A stretch of 64,000 nucleotides of DNA, taken from the NCBI GenBank assembly GCA_016868815.1, contig VGFQ01000001.1:124001-188000 (forward strand), written 5' to 3'. Made by a program: the position numbers and the translations under genes. Below the pieces are notes generated by a model. It saw nothing but the letters and a program-made list of their open reading frames with translations, ran no database searches and was not told the origin of the DNA. Shown here piece after piece: positions 6,688-18,432 of this stretch (position 1 is its first letter; each line of letters starts with the position of its first letter). Source of the stretch: Bacteroidota bacterium. Its GTDB lineage: Bacteria; Bacteroidota; Bacteroidia; Chitinophagales; Chitinophagaceae.

Positions 6688-9558
6688 CTAGAACCCGCCG
6701 CCCCGCATGCGGTACTCCATGCCCCGCATGCGGTCTTGCCCCTGCTGCGATGTGCTCTGGAAGCGATTCATGCGGTAGGTGAAGGTGACCATGAAGTACT
6801 GCGTGAGCCTATTGGTACGGGTGTCGGTGATATTGCTGCCTGTCACGTTGCGGCTGATGTTGGTCGCCTGCTTGAAGATGTCATACCCGGTGAAGCGGAG
6901 GAAGCCGTTCTTCTTCTTCAACATCGTCTTCTCCAGCGAGGCATTGAGGAGGGCGATATTTCGATTGACCGTTGCCGATAGTCCGTAATTGAGCATATAA
7001 TCTAGATCGTATCGGAGAATCCAGCCGCCTTTGAGGTCGATGCGCGCATTGGAGGTGAGCGTCCAGGAGCTGAAGTCGATGTTATTCTGGCCAGGTAGCG
7101 AGTATTTGGCAGTATTGATCGAATAACGGGCTCCGGCGTCCCATTCCAACCAGTCGTTATAGTTGAATTCAAATCTGAAGCCCTGTGATGCCAAGGTATT
7201 TCGACCGATGTTACGGACGCTATCGATCAAGTTGACATTGTGGTTGTAGTTGAGTATGCCGTTGAAGGAGAGCACGTAGCGGCGATTCTGGAAGGGCTTG
7301 CTAAAGTTATAGAAGGCGGTGGCGTTGTAAAAGCCGTCGACATTCTCGGGTATCGTCAGCTGGGATCCAGAACGCCCCAGCCGGATGGTGTTGTTGACGA
7401 TCTTGTCTTGCGTGATGCTTAAGTTGGAACCTACAAAGAGAACGCGACCGCTGGTGAAATTGAAGTTATTGAAGAACAGTGAGAGGTTGTGGTTCATCTC
7501 TGGCTTGAGGAAGGGGTTGCCTTTGGTCTGATACTGGGGGTTCGAATTGTCAAGTACGGGTTGTAGCTGGTTGAAGCTGGGCTGGCGGGCGCTACCATTG
7601 TAGTTGAAGTTAAGCGTCTTGGTACGGGTGAAGTTATAAGCCATGCGTGCGACCGGGAACGCGTTGATCCGGCGCTGGGGCATATAGCTGCTATCCTTGG
7701 TGATGGAGTAGCCGTTGAGGAGTACGGGCTGGAAATTTATGCCCAGCGAGTAGTTATACTTCTTCTTGACGGTCCGGATACTGGCGCCCAGGCGCTGGTT
7801 GGTGAAGGTATTTTCAAAGGCGTTACTGAGCTGAGGGTTGAGTTGCACGTCTCCATTGGGCTTGTAGACGTAAGCCTCGCGATCGTTGTGCGTGAGAGAC
7901 CGGTTATAGGCATAGGTGAGGTCTAGGAATCGGTCGGGTCGGAGGGGCTCGGAGAAGGTGAGCCTTGCACCATAGTTGCGATTGAAATTGTCTTGCAGGA
8001 TGAGCTGCCGAAGAGTGATTTCCAACGGCACCGGCAGGTTCAGGTTCTGGGTGAAATTGATTTTCTCACTTTCACTCTCGTTGCCGCTGCCGCCGAGGTT
8101 GATATTGGCAGCCAGGTTGCGCCCACGCTTCCGGAATTTGAGGTTCCAGATGGCGTTGACGGAGAGGTTGGGTGTGGTGCTGGAGGATGTGTCGGCATTG
8201 GAACCGCGACTGGTTGGCAGTCCCTTAGCATCGGAGAAGTCGAATCGGCTGTTGGAGCGGGTATCCGATTGCCCATATGTGAGGCTGGGATTTATCTTGA
8301 TGAAGTTGAAAGAGTCGATGTTGTATTCCAGGTTTAGGAAGGCCCGGTGGTTGCCAGTGAGGGTGGAGGTACCCGTATTTTGGTTGTTGGTGAAGTTGCC
8401 GGTCGCAAAGACGTTCTGCTGGGTGACCTGCCGGAGCAGGTCAGTACTACGGTTGGTATAGCTGTAGCTGCCGTAGAAGGAGCCTTTGCCTCCTTGGAAG
8501 TCGTTTCGGTAGTTGGTGCCGATCGACTTCGTCAGCGAGATGCCGTCGTTATCACCGTCATTGCCACTGCCAAAGCCTCCACCCCCACGGCCGCCGTTGC
8601 CGCCACCACCAAAGTTCCCACCGCCCATGCCACCACCGCCACCGGAGCCCACGACTGCCAGCATAGCCCTTCCCGTGCCCCGGGCGTTCATGTCCATGCC
8701 GCCGCCACCACCGCCCTGGTTGAAGTTGCTGGCGTTGGAGTTGTTAAGGTTGCCCGTGAGGGAGAACTGTCGGTTGTTGTTGAAGATGTTGGTGTTGAGG
8801 GTAGCCTGGTATCGGTCGCTGGTTCCATATCCAGCGGTAGCCCGGCCGAAGACACCTTTGTTGCGTTCTTTTTTAACCTCGATGTTCAGAACTTTCTCGG
8901 GTTCTCCGTCTTTGATGCCGGAGATGTTGGCGAGGTCGCCGTAGTCGTCGATAAGCTGTACTTTATCGACAATATCTGCAGGCAGTTCCCTCGTGGCAGC
9001 CTTAGGGTCTCCACCGAAGAAGTCCTTGCCGTTGACCTTGATACGCGTTACACTCTTTCCCTGTGCGGTGATGTTACCACTTTTATCAACCTCGATGCCG
9101 GGCAATTTCTTCAGGAGGTCTTCCACCATCGAGTTTGGCTTGACCATGGAGGAGTCGATTTTATACTCTACCGTGTCTTCCTTGAAAGAGATGGGCGGAG
9201 TCGTCACCACCACCTCCTGCAGAGTAGTGACGGCTGGCAACAGGACGATGGCTTCCAGCCGGATGTCCTCCTGCGTAGACGTGAAGCTGAAGCTGCGCTC
9301 GGCAGCGGTATAGCCGATATTGGTGGCAACAAGGCTGAAGCGGGGTGAGGAAACCCCTTTGAAAAAAAAGGCACCGTTGTTATTCGTGATGGCACGCAAA
9401 GTGTCTCTTGAGCCAGAGACATATAGTTTGAGATTGGCACGGGGCAGGGCATTACCGCTGCTATCCACTAGCCGGCCGGTGACCTGACGGGATTCCTGTG
9501 CAGCGGTGACGGTGACCGTCAGGGCCAACCAGATAAGGGTGAAGATTTTTTTCATCAA
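6688..9558 (-). CDS. Outer-membrane beta-barrel receptor with carboxypeptidase-like N-domain
   Basis: The 956-residue product belongs to the TonB-receptor-like outer-membrane family common in Bacteroidota (OMP_b-brl_3 type). Residues 1-20 are a signal peptide. Residues about 25-105 form a carboxypeptidase-regulatory-like domain starting VTGRLVDSSGNALPRANLKL. A plug-like domain (about 115-235) contains EVVVTTPPISFKEDTVEYKI. The barrel, rich in aromatic and asparagine residues, follows. Between plug and barrel, residues 281-333 are an unusual glycine-rich stretch. The C-terminus repeats RMRGMEYRMRGG, from the 13-bp direct repeat CCCCGCATGCGGT near 6703 and 6721. It probably moves or binds a ligand at the outer membrane. 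The sulfatase lies 56 bp downstream, suggesting shared use of a sulfated compound (inference). Confidence 0.82.
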   Translation of the reverse strand: MMKKIFTLIWLALTVTVTAAQESRQVTGRLVDSSGNALPRANLKLYVSGSRDTLRAITNNNGAFFFKGVSSPRFSLVATNIGYTAAERSFSFTSTQEDIRLEAIVLLPAVTTLQEVVVTTPPISFKEDTVEYKIDSSMVKPNSMVEDLLKKLPGIEVDKSGNITAQGKSVTRIKVNGKDFFGGDPKAATRELPADIVDKVQLIDDYGDLANISGIKDGEPEKVLNIEVKKERNKGVFGRATAGYGTSDRYQATLNTNIFNNNRQFSLTGNLNNSNASNFNQGGGGGGMDMNARGTGRAMLAVVGSGGGGGMGGGNFGGGGNGGRGGGGFGSGNDGDNDGISLTKSIGTNYRNDFQGGKGSFYGSYSYTNRSTDLLRQVTQQNVFATGNFTNNQNTGTSTLTGNHRAFLNLEYNIDSFNFIKINPSLTYGQSDTRSNSRFDFSDAKGLPTSRGSNADTSSSTTPNLSVNAIWNLKFRKRGRNLAANINLGGSGNESESEKINFTQNLNLPVPLEITLRQLILQDNFNRNYGARLTFSEPLRPDRFLDLTYAYNRSLTHNDREAYVYKPNGDVQLNPQLSNAFENTFTNQRLGASIRTVKKKYNYSLGINFQPVLLNGYSITKDSSYMPQRRINAFPVARMAYNFTRTKTLNFNYNGSARQPSFNQLQPVLDNSNPQYQTKGNPFLKPEMNHNLSLFFNNFNFTSGRVLFVGSNLSITQDKIVNNTIRLGRSGSQLTIPENVDGFYNATAFYNFSKPFQNRRYVLSFNGILNYNHNVNLIDSVRNIGRNTLASQGFRFEFNYNDWLEWDAGARYSINTAKYSLPGQNNIDFSSWTLTSNARIDLKGGWILRYDLDYMLNYGLSATVNRNIALLNASLEKTMLKKKNGFLRFTGYDIFKQATNISRNVTGSNITDTRTNRLTQYFMVTFTYRMNRFQSTSQQGQDRMRGMEYRMRGGGF

Positions 9559-9853
9559 AACATCTAATGGTAATATGATGCCCTTCTATCAAATTTCCTT
9601 TGCAATGGTCAATAAATCATTTCCAAAAGAGCCATGCATCAATTAGAGACTCAGCCTTAATTTTTTCGATGCAAGGTGTTTGAAAAAGGCATACCTATTT
9701 ACGACAAGCCAAGTCTTTAAAGGTTTAGTAGAGTGGGAAATCGTATGAAAATGCTTGGGTTCTGCCGACTTCTTACCTTTGTCTTTCGGGTGAGTATGCT
9801 TTTTTAGCAGCCCTATCTTACCTCCGACGAACAGACGACAATACGATCCAAGC
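9559..9853. other. Divergent intergenic region between the receptor gene and secA
   Basis: This 295-bp AT-richer stretch separates the minus-strand receptor gene from secA. Apart from a -7-like box at 9774-9781 I see no gene, strong hairpin or repeat. An open frame of 93 codons on the minus strand crosses into secA but has no coding character. Confidence 0.6.
9774..9781 (+). promoter_or_regulatory. Candidate -7 promoter box of secA
   Basis: TACCTTTG fits TAnnTTTG and lies 72 nt upstream of the secA start. A TTG at 9755-9757 is 16 nt upstream, shorter than the usual 19-20, so the -33 part is doubtful. Confidence 0.4.
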
Positions 9854-12800
9854 ATGTTCAAAGTTATACAGCAGCTCCTCGGTGGCAGTAAGTCAGAGAA
9901 GGATGTCAAACGCATCCGGCCCACGGTGGAAAAGGTAAATCAATGCTTTGCCGCCTGCCGCAGTCTCGACAACAATGCCTTGCGAGCCAAGACTGGAGCA
10001 TTCCGCGACCGCATCCGCCAGCATATCGCCGGTATAGATGCAGAGATCGCCCGCCTCCACCAACAAGTAGAAGCGCTGGATGCTGCTGACTTTACAGGCA
10101 AGGATGTTGTCTATCAAGAGGTAGACGGATTGCGCAAAAAGCGGAATGAAGGGATCGAAGAGGTCCTACTAGAAATCCTGCCAGAAGCATTCGCCGTCGT
10201 TAAAGAGACGGCCCGGCGGTTTACCGAACAGACAGAGATCGTCTCCAGCGCCACCCAGCACGACCGCGACCTTAGTGTGCAAAAAGAATATGTGCGCATC
10301 GAGGGTGACCGCTCTGTCTTCCGGAATACCTGGTCGGCAGCCGGCAATACAGTCACCTGGAACATGGTGCACTACGACGTCCAGCTGATCGGTGGCACCG
10401 TCCTGCACCAGGGCAAGATCGCCGAGATGTCGACCGGCGAAGGGAAGACCCTGGTCTCTACCCTGCCAGCCTACCTGAACGCACTGCCCGGCGAAGGGGT
10501 GCATATTGTCACAGTCAACGACTACCTGGCCCGCCGCGACTGCGAATGGAACGGGCCCGTCTTCGAATGGCTGGGCCTTACCGTTGACTGCATCGACCGG
10601 CATGAGCCCCACAGTGAAGCCCGCCGACGTGCCTATCAGTGCGACATCACCTATGGTACCAACAACGAGTTCGGGTTCGACTACCTCCGAGACAACATGG
10701 TGCACCACCCTCATGAGATGGTGCAGCGCCGGCACCACTTCGCCATGGTCGACGAGGTCGACAGCGTCCTCATCGACGATGCCAGGACACCCCTCATCAT
10801 CTCTGGGCCTGTCCCCCGGGGCGACGACCAGCAGTTCCATCTCCTGAAGCCGCGCATCCAGCAGCTGGTGGATGTGCAGCGCAACGTCGTCAATAAATCC
10901 CTCATAGAGGCACGTAAGCTCATCGCCTCCGGAAAGGAAGACCCCGAGACGGGCGGCCTCCACCTCATGCGTGCCTATCGCGGCCTACCCAAGAACTCTG
11001 CCCTCATCAAATACCTCAGCGAGCCCGGCATCCGCGTACGCCTGCAGAAAGCCGAGAACCATTACCTAGCAGAACAACAGAAGCTCATGCCCACCGTCGA
11101 CGAGGAACTATACTTTCACATCGACGAGAAGAACAACCAGGTAGAGCTCACCGAAAAAGGACTGCACCACATCACCCGCAGCGGCGAAGACCCCGACTTC
11201 TTCGTACTGCCCGACCTGGCCACCAAGCTTGCAGAGATTGAAAAAGGCACTGGAACGGCAGAAGAAAAGCTGGAGCGCAAAGAACGCCTGCTCTCCGAGT
11301 ATGCCCTGAAAGCCGACCGCATCCACACCATCCAGCAGCTCCTCAAAGCCTACACCCTCTTCGATAAAGATGTGGAATATGTGGTGATGGAGGGACAGGT
11401 GAAGATCGTCGATGAACAGACAGGCCGCATCCTCGACGGGCGGCGCTATTCCGACGGCCTGCACCAGGCCATCGAAGCCAAAGAGAACGTGAAGATCGAA
11501 GCCGCCACGCAGACCTATGCCACCATCACGCTGCAGAACTACTTCCGCATGTACCACAAGTTGGCGGGCATGACGGGCACGGCCGAGACGGAAGCGGCGG
11601 AGTTGTGGAATATCTACAAACTCGACGTGGTATCCATCCCCACCAACCTTCCCATGGTCCGCCAGGACCAAGAAGACCTCGTCTATAAGACTAAGCGAGA
11701 GAAGTATAAGTCGGTCATCGAAGAGATCGAGCGACTGCGGGCAGCGGGCCGGCCCGCCCTCGTCGGTACTACCTCCGTAGAAGTCAGCGAACTGCTAAGC
11801 CGCATGCTCAGCGCCAAAAAGATCCCCCACAACGTACTCAACGCCAAACAACACGCCCGGGAGGCGCAGATCGTCGCCGAGGCAGGCATTGCTGGCAGCA
11901 TCACCATCGCCACCAACATGGCGGGCCGCGGCACCGACATCAAGCTGGGGCCCGGCGTCCGGGAAGCTGGCGGCCTAGCCATCATCGGCACCGAGCGGCA
12001 TGAAAGTCGCCGCGTCGACCGGCAGCTGCGCGGCAGGGCCGGCCGCCAGGGCGACACCGGCAGCTCGCAGTTCTATGTGTCGATGGAAGACGACCTCATG
12101 CGCATGTTCGGTAGCGAACGCATCGCCTCGCTCATGGACCGCATGGGCTACCAAGAAGGGGAAGTCATCCAACACAGCTGGATCACCAAAAGCATCGAGC
12201 GGGCTCAGAGAAAAGTCGAAGAAAATAACTTCGGCATCCGCAAACGCCTACTCGAGTACGACGACGTGATGAACAAGCAGCGCAACGTCGTCTACACCAA
12301 GCGCCAGCACGCCCTCTTCGGCGAGCGCCTGGCCCTCGACATCGACAACGCCTTCTACTCCGTCGCAGAGAACCTCGTCAGCGGATACACCGGCATGAAC
12401 GACCTCGAAGGATTCCAGATGGCCGCCATTGTCAACTTCGGCATCGACTCATCCATCAGCCCAGAAGCCTTTGCCAAGTCGGACCGCCGCGTCCTGGCAG
12501 ACCAATGCTATCAGGAGGCTATGCAAGCCTATCAGCGCCGCAAACAGGAGTTGATGCGACAAGCCCTGCCCGTCTTCCAAAACGTACGGCTCACCCAGGG
12601 GAGCCATATCGAAAACGTCGTGGTACCCTTCACCGATGGCAGGAAATCACTCAATGTGCTGGCAAACCTCGACAAGACCCTTTCCTCCAAAGGCCTAGAG
12701 CTAGTGACAGCCCTTGAAAAGACCATCACACTGGCCGTCATCGACGACGCCTGGAAAGAACACCTGCGCACCATGGACGACCTGAAGCAGAGTGTACAGA

Positions 12801-13180
12801 CGGCCGTCTATGAACAGAAAGACCCTCTCGTCATCTACAAGACGACGGCCTATGAACTCTTCTCCAACATGAACGCCGAAGTCAACAAAGATATCGTCTC
12901 CTTCCTCTGCCATGTGGGCCTGCCCGAGCAGTCGGCCGACGTGCGCCTCCGCGAAGGTCGTGAGCAGCGGACAGATATGAGCCGCATGCGGATCCGAAAA
13001 GACAGCTTGCAGTCAGCTCCCATGGGCCCTGGTGGCCTAGAAGACGAGAACCCCTACGAAGACCCTTCCGCCAACGTCCGGCAAGAGCCTGTCAAGACGG
13101 GTCCCAAAGTGGGCCGCAACGACCCCTGCCCCTGTGGCAGCGGAAAGAAATACAAACAATGCCATGGCAGAGAGGGCTAG
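9854..13180 (+). CDS. secA: Protein translocase ATPase SecA
   Basis: This is the 1108-residue motor of the Sec pathway, which pushes unfolded preproteins through SecYEG using ATP. Walker A is STGEGKT (193-199), and the DEAD-type Walker B is VDEVDSVLIDDARTPLI. IATNMAGRGTDIKLG and the QLRGRAGRQGD helicase motif follow. The C-terminus ends in the SEC-C zinc motif CPCGSGKKYKQCH, with C1092, C1094, C1103 and H1104. At about 1100 residues it is longer than the roughly 900-residue E. coli protein, as usual in Bacteroidota, with extra sequence near residues 55-105 and 300-450. It supplies secretion for the many signal-peptide proteins in this window. Confidence 0.97.
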   Translation: MFKVIQQLLGGSKSEKDVKRIRPTVEKVNQCFAACRSLDNNALRAKTGAFRDRIRQHIAGIDAEIARLHQQVEALDAADFTGKDVVYQEVDGLRKKRNEGIEEVLLEILPEAFAVVKETARRFTEQTEIVSSATQHDRDLSVQKEYVRIEGDRSVFRNTWSAAGNTVTWNMVHYDVQLIGGTVLHQGKIAEMSTGEGKTLVSTLPAYLNALPGEGVHIVTVNDYLARRDCEWNGPVFEWLGLTVDCIDRHEPHSEARRRAYQCDITYGTNNEFGFDYLRDNMVHHPHEMVQRRHHFAMVDEVDSVLIDDARTPLIISGPVPRGDDQQFHLLKPRIQQLVDVQRNVVNKSLIEARKLIASGKEDPETGGLHLMRAYRGLPKNSALIKYLSEPGIRVRLQKAENHYLAEQQKLMPTVDEELYFHIDEKNNQVELTEKGLHHITRSGEDPDFFVLPDLATKLAEIEKGTGTAEEKLERKERLLSEYALKADRIHTIQQLLKAYTLFDKDVEYVVMEGQVKIVDEQTGRILDGRRYSDGLHQAIEAKENVKIEAATQTYATITLQNYFRMYHKLAGMTGTAETEAAELWNIYKLDVVSIPTNLPMVRQDQEDLVYKTKREKYKSVIEEIERLRAAGRPALVGTTSVEVSELLSRMLSAKKIPHNVLNAKQHAREAQIVAEAGIAGSITIATNMAGRGTDIKLGPGVREAGGLAIIGTERHESRRVDRQLRGRAGRQGDTGSSQFYVSMEDDLMRMFGSERIASLMDRMGYQEGEVIQHSWITKSIERAQRKVEENNFGIRKRLLEYDDVMNKQRNVVYTKRQHALFGERLALDIDNAFYSVAENLVSGYTGMNDLEGFQMAAIVNFGIDSSISPEAFAKSDRRVLADQCYQEAMQAYQRRKQELMRQALPVFQNVRLTQGSHIENVVVPFTDGRKSLNVLANLDKTLSSKGLELVTALEKTITLAVIDDAWKEHLRTMDDLKQSVQTAVYEQKDPLVIYKTTAYELFSNMNAEVNKDIVSFLCHVGLPEQSADVRLREGREQRTDMSRMRIRKDSLQSAPMGPGGLEDENPYEDPSANVRQEPVKTGPKVGRNDPCPCGSGKKYKQCHGREG

Positions 13181-13232
13181 CCCTGCTGATAAGATTGCAT
13201 ACCCTTTCACAGTTATCCATACATCGTTACCC

Positions 13233-13240
13233 TACATTTG
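13233..13240 (+). promoter_or_regulatory. Candidate -7 box directly before the SPOR gene
   Basis: TACATTTG fits TAnnTTTG and ends 4 nt before the ATG at 13245. No -33 element is evident. If used, the transcript would be leaderless. Confidence 0.35.
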
Positions 13241-13244
13241 ACTC

Positions 13245-13676
13245 ATGAGATTCTTGCCACTCTTGCCCTTAACGATCTACCTGCTCGGCTCGGCATCCCT
13301 GACAGCCCAGAGCCTGACGATCTCGCGAGACCCCCGGCTCGACATGCTCATGAAACGCCAAGCCGAAGTCAACAAAGAGGCAGAAAAGTTCAATGTACGC
13401 AGCGGCCCAGGCTTCCGCGTGATGGTCATTAATACCAGTAGCCGCCTCCAGGCCATGGAAGTGAAATCCAGCATGATGGCGGTCTTCCCAGACCAAAAGT
13501 CGTACCTCGTCTACCAGTCGCCCTATTTTAAAATTATGGTGGGCAACTTCCGCGCGCTCTCGGAAGCCGAAGGGTTCCGCGCTAAAATCCAGCGCTACTA
13601 CCCCAACGGTGTGATGGTCGTGCCGTCTAACGTGGAATACTGGCCCGACAAAGAAGAGCCGCCACCCGCTTACTGA
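13245..13676 (+). CDS. Exported SPOR-domain protein
   Basis: The 143-residue protein begins with a signal peptide (MRFLPLLPLTIYLLGSASLTAQ). The mature part contains a SPOR-like repeat: GPGFRVMVINTSSRLQAMEV, then Y-Q-SPYFKIMVGNFRALSEAEGF and a final YPNGVMVVPSNVEY strand. SPOR domains bind denuded peptidoglycan glycan strands in the periplasm, often at division sites. Here the domain makes up nearly the entire mature protein, with only about 35 residues before it, as is common in Bacteroidota. It lies 64 bp after secA on the same strand. Confidence 0.8.
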   Translation: MRFLPLLPLTIYLLGSASLTAQSLTISRDPRLDMLMKRQAEVNKEAEKFNVRSGPGFRVMVINTSSRLQAMEVKSSMMAVFPDQKSYLVYQSPYFKIMVGNFRALSEAEGFRAKIQRYYPNGVMVVPSNVEYWPDKEEPPPAY

Positions 13677-13696
13677 AGACCCGGCCTCCCTGCGGA

Positions 13697-13728
13697 TTTG
13701 CTACTCGGCCCCCTCCGGCTTACCTTCG
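13697..13728 (+). promoter_or_regulatory. Predicted promoter of the M20 amidohydrolase gene
   Basis: TTTG at 13697-13700 and TACCTTCG at 13721-13728 are separated by 20 nt, close to the Bacteroidota layout TTTG-N19-TAnnTTTG with one mismatch. The ATG at 13733 begins only 4 nt after the -7 box, so the message would start at or next to the start codon. Confidence 0.5.
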
Positions 13729-13732
13729 TATC

Positions 13733-14920
13733 ATGCTGGCCAACAGGATACGCGAACGGGCAGCCGCCTGGAGCAGAGAGGGGGTAGACATCCGCAGGCA
13801 ACTGCATGCAAACCCTGAACTCAGCTACCAGGAATTTGAGACCTCCGCCCTCGTACGAAGCTGCCTACAGGCATGGGAGATCCCTCACCAGACCCTAGCA
13901 GGCACTGGCGTCATAGGCCTGATCCAGGGCCAAGACCCTGCCAGCCGCGTCGTCGCGCTGAGGGCCGACATGGACGCCCTAGCCATCCAGGAAGAAAACG
14001 AAGTGCCCTACCGCTCCACCCGCGAGGGGATCATGCATGCCTGCGGCCATGATATGCATACGACCTGCCTTCTGGGTGCCGCCCGTATCCTGCAGGAGAC
14101 CAGGCAGGACTGGCAAGGGACCGTCAAACTGATTTTTCAGCCGGGAGAAGAGAAAAATCCCGGCGGAGCCAGCCTCCTGATACGGGAAGGAGTGCTGGAA
14201 GGTCCAACACCGCAAGCCATCTTCGGCATGCACGTCAACCCGCAACTCGAAACCGGCCAGGTGAGCTTCCGCAGTGGCAAAGTCATGGCCAGCGCAGACG
14301 AGCTTTACATCACCGTCAAAGGCAGCGGTGGGCACGCAGCATCCCCTCACTGGACAACCGACACCGTGCTCGTCGCCTCTCATATCGTGACCTCCCTCCA
14401 GCAAGTCGTCAGCCGCAACAGCTCCCCCTTCTCTCCATCCGTCCTTTCCATCTGCTCCATCCAGGGTGGGCAAACCACCAACGTCATCCCATCCGAAGTA
14501 CGGCTGATGGGCACCTTCCGGGCCATGGATGAAGACTGGAGGTTCCGCGCACATGAGATCATCCGGCGTCAGGTGACAGCCATCGGAGAAGCCATGGGAG
14601 CGGAGATCGACCTCCATATCGATATGGGATACCCCAGCGTGTACAACCATGAACAGCTCCACACCGTCGCCGTCGCCCTCGCGGAAGCATACATGGGCCC
14701 TGGCCTAGTCGGGGAGACCGAGCTAAGGATGGGCGCGGAAGACTTCGGCTTCTACACCGAGCACATCCCAGGCTGCTTCTACCGAGTGGGGACGGCCAAT
14801 GCCTCCAAAGGAATCACCTCCGGCGTCCATACCCCGAGGTTCGACATAGATGAAGCAGCCATCCCCATCGGCGTAGGCCTGATGGCCTGGCTGGGGGCCA
14901 CCGCAGCACTGCCGCGCTGA
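13733..14920 (+). CDS. M20-family amidohydrolase (N-acyl amino acid / amide hydrolase)
   Basis: The 395-residue product is an M20D metallopeptidase-family amidohydrolase, as in hippurate hydrolase, IAA-amino-acid hydrolase and N-acetyl-diaminopimelate deacetylase. The metal and catalytic motifs are HANPELSYQEFET, ADMDALAIQEENE (79-91), HACGHDMHTTCLLGAARIL (102-120, with C104, H106, H109) and QPGEEKNPGGA (E139/E140). A dimerisation domain (about 190-300) follows. It has no signal peptide, so it acts in the cytoplasm. The exact acyl amino acid cannot be told from sequence. The start at 13733 gives the expected N-terminus. Confidence 0.88.
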   Translation: MLANRIRERAAAWSREGVDIRRQLHANPELSYQEFETSALVRSCLQAWEIPHQTLAGTGVIGLIQGQDPASRVVALRADMDALAIQEENEVPYRSTREGIMHACGHDMHTTCLLGAARILQETRQDWQGTVKLIFQPGEEKNPGGASLLIREGVLEGPTPQAIFGMHVNPQLETGQVSFRSGKVMASADELYITVKGSGGHAASPHWTTDTVLVASHIVTSLQQVVSRNSSPFSPSVLSICSIQGGQTTNVIPSEVRLMGTFRAMDEDWRFRAHEIIRRQVTAIGEAMGAEIDLHIDMGYPSVYNHEQLHTVAVALAEAYMGPGLVGETELRMGAEDFGFYTEHIPGCFYRVGTANASKGITSGVHTPRFDIDEAAIPIGVGLMAWLGATAALPR

Positions 14921-14984
14921 ACCCAACCCCTGGCAGACAAATGGGCAGTGGCCCGCTGGCCTATACACCAGCCCGCTGCTGCCC

Positions 14985-17309
<2,325 letters not shown>

Positions 17310-17357
17310 AGATAGCCGCTAGGCCAGCAACAACAGACGGCCAACAGCGCACAAGAG

Positions 17358-18395
17358 ATGGAGCAGATATCACGCAAGAAGCCCCACTACCCGGTGAGCC
17401 TAGGTTTCAGCAAGTACCTGGCACGTCATGGCCGCACCATCTCCCTGCCAGTCACCTATGAGATGCTGCGCAACTTCCGGGAATCGGTGAGCCTGACAGA
17501 TGTCAAAGGAAGAGACACGCTCTGGGAGACGGTCTACTACCCTCCACCCGTCACCGAAGAACTACACCGGGGACTCAAGCGGACCTACTCCATCCTTAAG
17601 TCGACAGGATACACGCAGGCAGAAGAACACCTGCTCATCGAACGAATCGACTTCTGCGTCTTCGGAAACTCAAAGCCCTTCCGCATCCGAATCGTCAACA
17701 CCTACAACGAGGTGCACGACTATTTCTACTTCAAGATTGCTGACGCTTCGCGCATCTGGGGCCTCGAACTGGAGCACCTGCTATCCCCCTACCGCATCAA
17801 CTATCTGGTCGACGGACAGACGCTCATCGAAGAACACATCGCCGGCGTGCCCGGAGATCTTTTCGGAGCGACATACCTCGGCAGGCCCCTCTTCAACCCC
17901 CGCCGCATCGCCAAAGAGTTCGTAAAGTTCAACGAACGCTGTTTCATGCGGCTGCTGGGCGATATGCGCAGCTATAATTTTGTCTTTGACATCTCCCAAG
18001 ACTTCGACGACATCCAGTTCCGCATCCGTGCAATCGACTTCGACCAACAGTCCTACGAAGGACGAAAAAACATCTACCTGCCACAGTTCTATAAAGAGAA
18101 CCGGGTCTTTGTAGAACAGGTACAGGAACTCCTGCACCCAGACGTCATCAAGCAGTACCAGATGGAAGAACGCTCCGTATTCCACCGGCGGGTACGAGGC
18201 GAATACCACCAGCTGAGCGACCTGCAGCGAACACTCGCACGGGAAGCCTTCTCCGTTCCCGAGAAAATCGATGAGCTCAAGGAAGCACTGGCAGTCTATC
18301 ACGGCCGGCCCTCCTTCCTGAAATGCACTACGATGCCGCAAATCTTGCATCTGCATATCAAGGGATTTGTCAGGATGGACCTACGCAAAGCCTAG
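17358..18395 (+). CDS. Uncharacterised protein with kinase-like sequence features
   Basis: I do not recognise a named family for this 345-residue protein. It has no signal peptide or membrane segment. Several features suggest a degenerate protein-kinase or HipA-like fold. YFYFKIADA (K126) could be the ATP-binding lysine strand, and LIEEHIAGVP (156-165) could be a hinge. LGDMRSYNFVF (200-210) resembles a D-x4-N catalytic loop, and IRAIDFDQQSYEG (223-235) resembles the metal-binding DFG/DFD strand. The spacing between these last two (about 20 residues) is normal for kinases. It lies 37 bp before an MlaE/MlaF pair on the same strand, so it may act with that lipid transporter. Function is unknown. 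Confidence 0.6.
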   Translation: MEQISRKKPHYPVSLGFSKYLARHGRTISLPVTYEMLRNFRESVSLTDVKGRDTLWETVYYPPPVTEELHRGLKRTYSILKSTGYTQAEEHLLIERIDFCVFGNSKPFRIRIVNTYNEVHDYFYFKIADASRIWGLELEHLLSPYRINYLVDGQTLIEEHIAGVPGDLFGATYLGRPLFNPRRIAKEFVKFNERCFMRLLGDMRSYNFVFDISQDFDDIQFRIRAIDFDQQSYEGRKNIYLPQFYKENRVFVEQVQELLHPDVIKQYQMEERSVFHRRVRGEYHQLSDLQRTLAREAFSVPEKIDELKEALAVYHGRPSFLKCTTMPQILHLHIKGFVRMDLRKA

Positions 18396-18404
18396 CGAAT
18401 TCAG

Positions 18405-18412
18405 TACTTTTG
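18405..18412 (+). promoter_or_regulatory. Candidate -7 box of the mlaE-like gene
   Basis: TACTTTTG matches TAnnTTTG and lies 20 nt before the ATG at 18433. A TTG at the right distance upstream was not found. It would let mlaE-mlaF be expressed apart from the preceding gene. Confidence 0.4.
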
Positions 18413-18432
18413 ATTGAAACTCTCTTCAGCGC

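Noticed and set aside
6700-6735. Tandem CCCCGCATGCGGT as a mobile-element end or operator
   Set aside because: It lies in frame in the receptor gene and encodes a repeated RMRG tail, so a coding duplication explains it.
8347-9348. 333-codon plus-strand frame inside the receptor gene
   Set aside because: It is antisense to a clearly coding gene and is Val/Ala/Gly-rich as expected from complement codons.
9643-9924. 93-codon minus-strand frame before and into secA
   Set aside because: It overlaps the secA start, is rich in K, S and H, and shows no family pattern. It also covers the promoter region.
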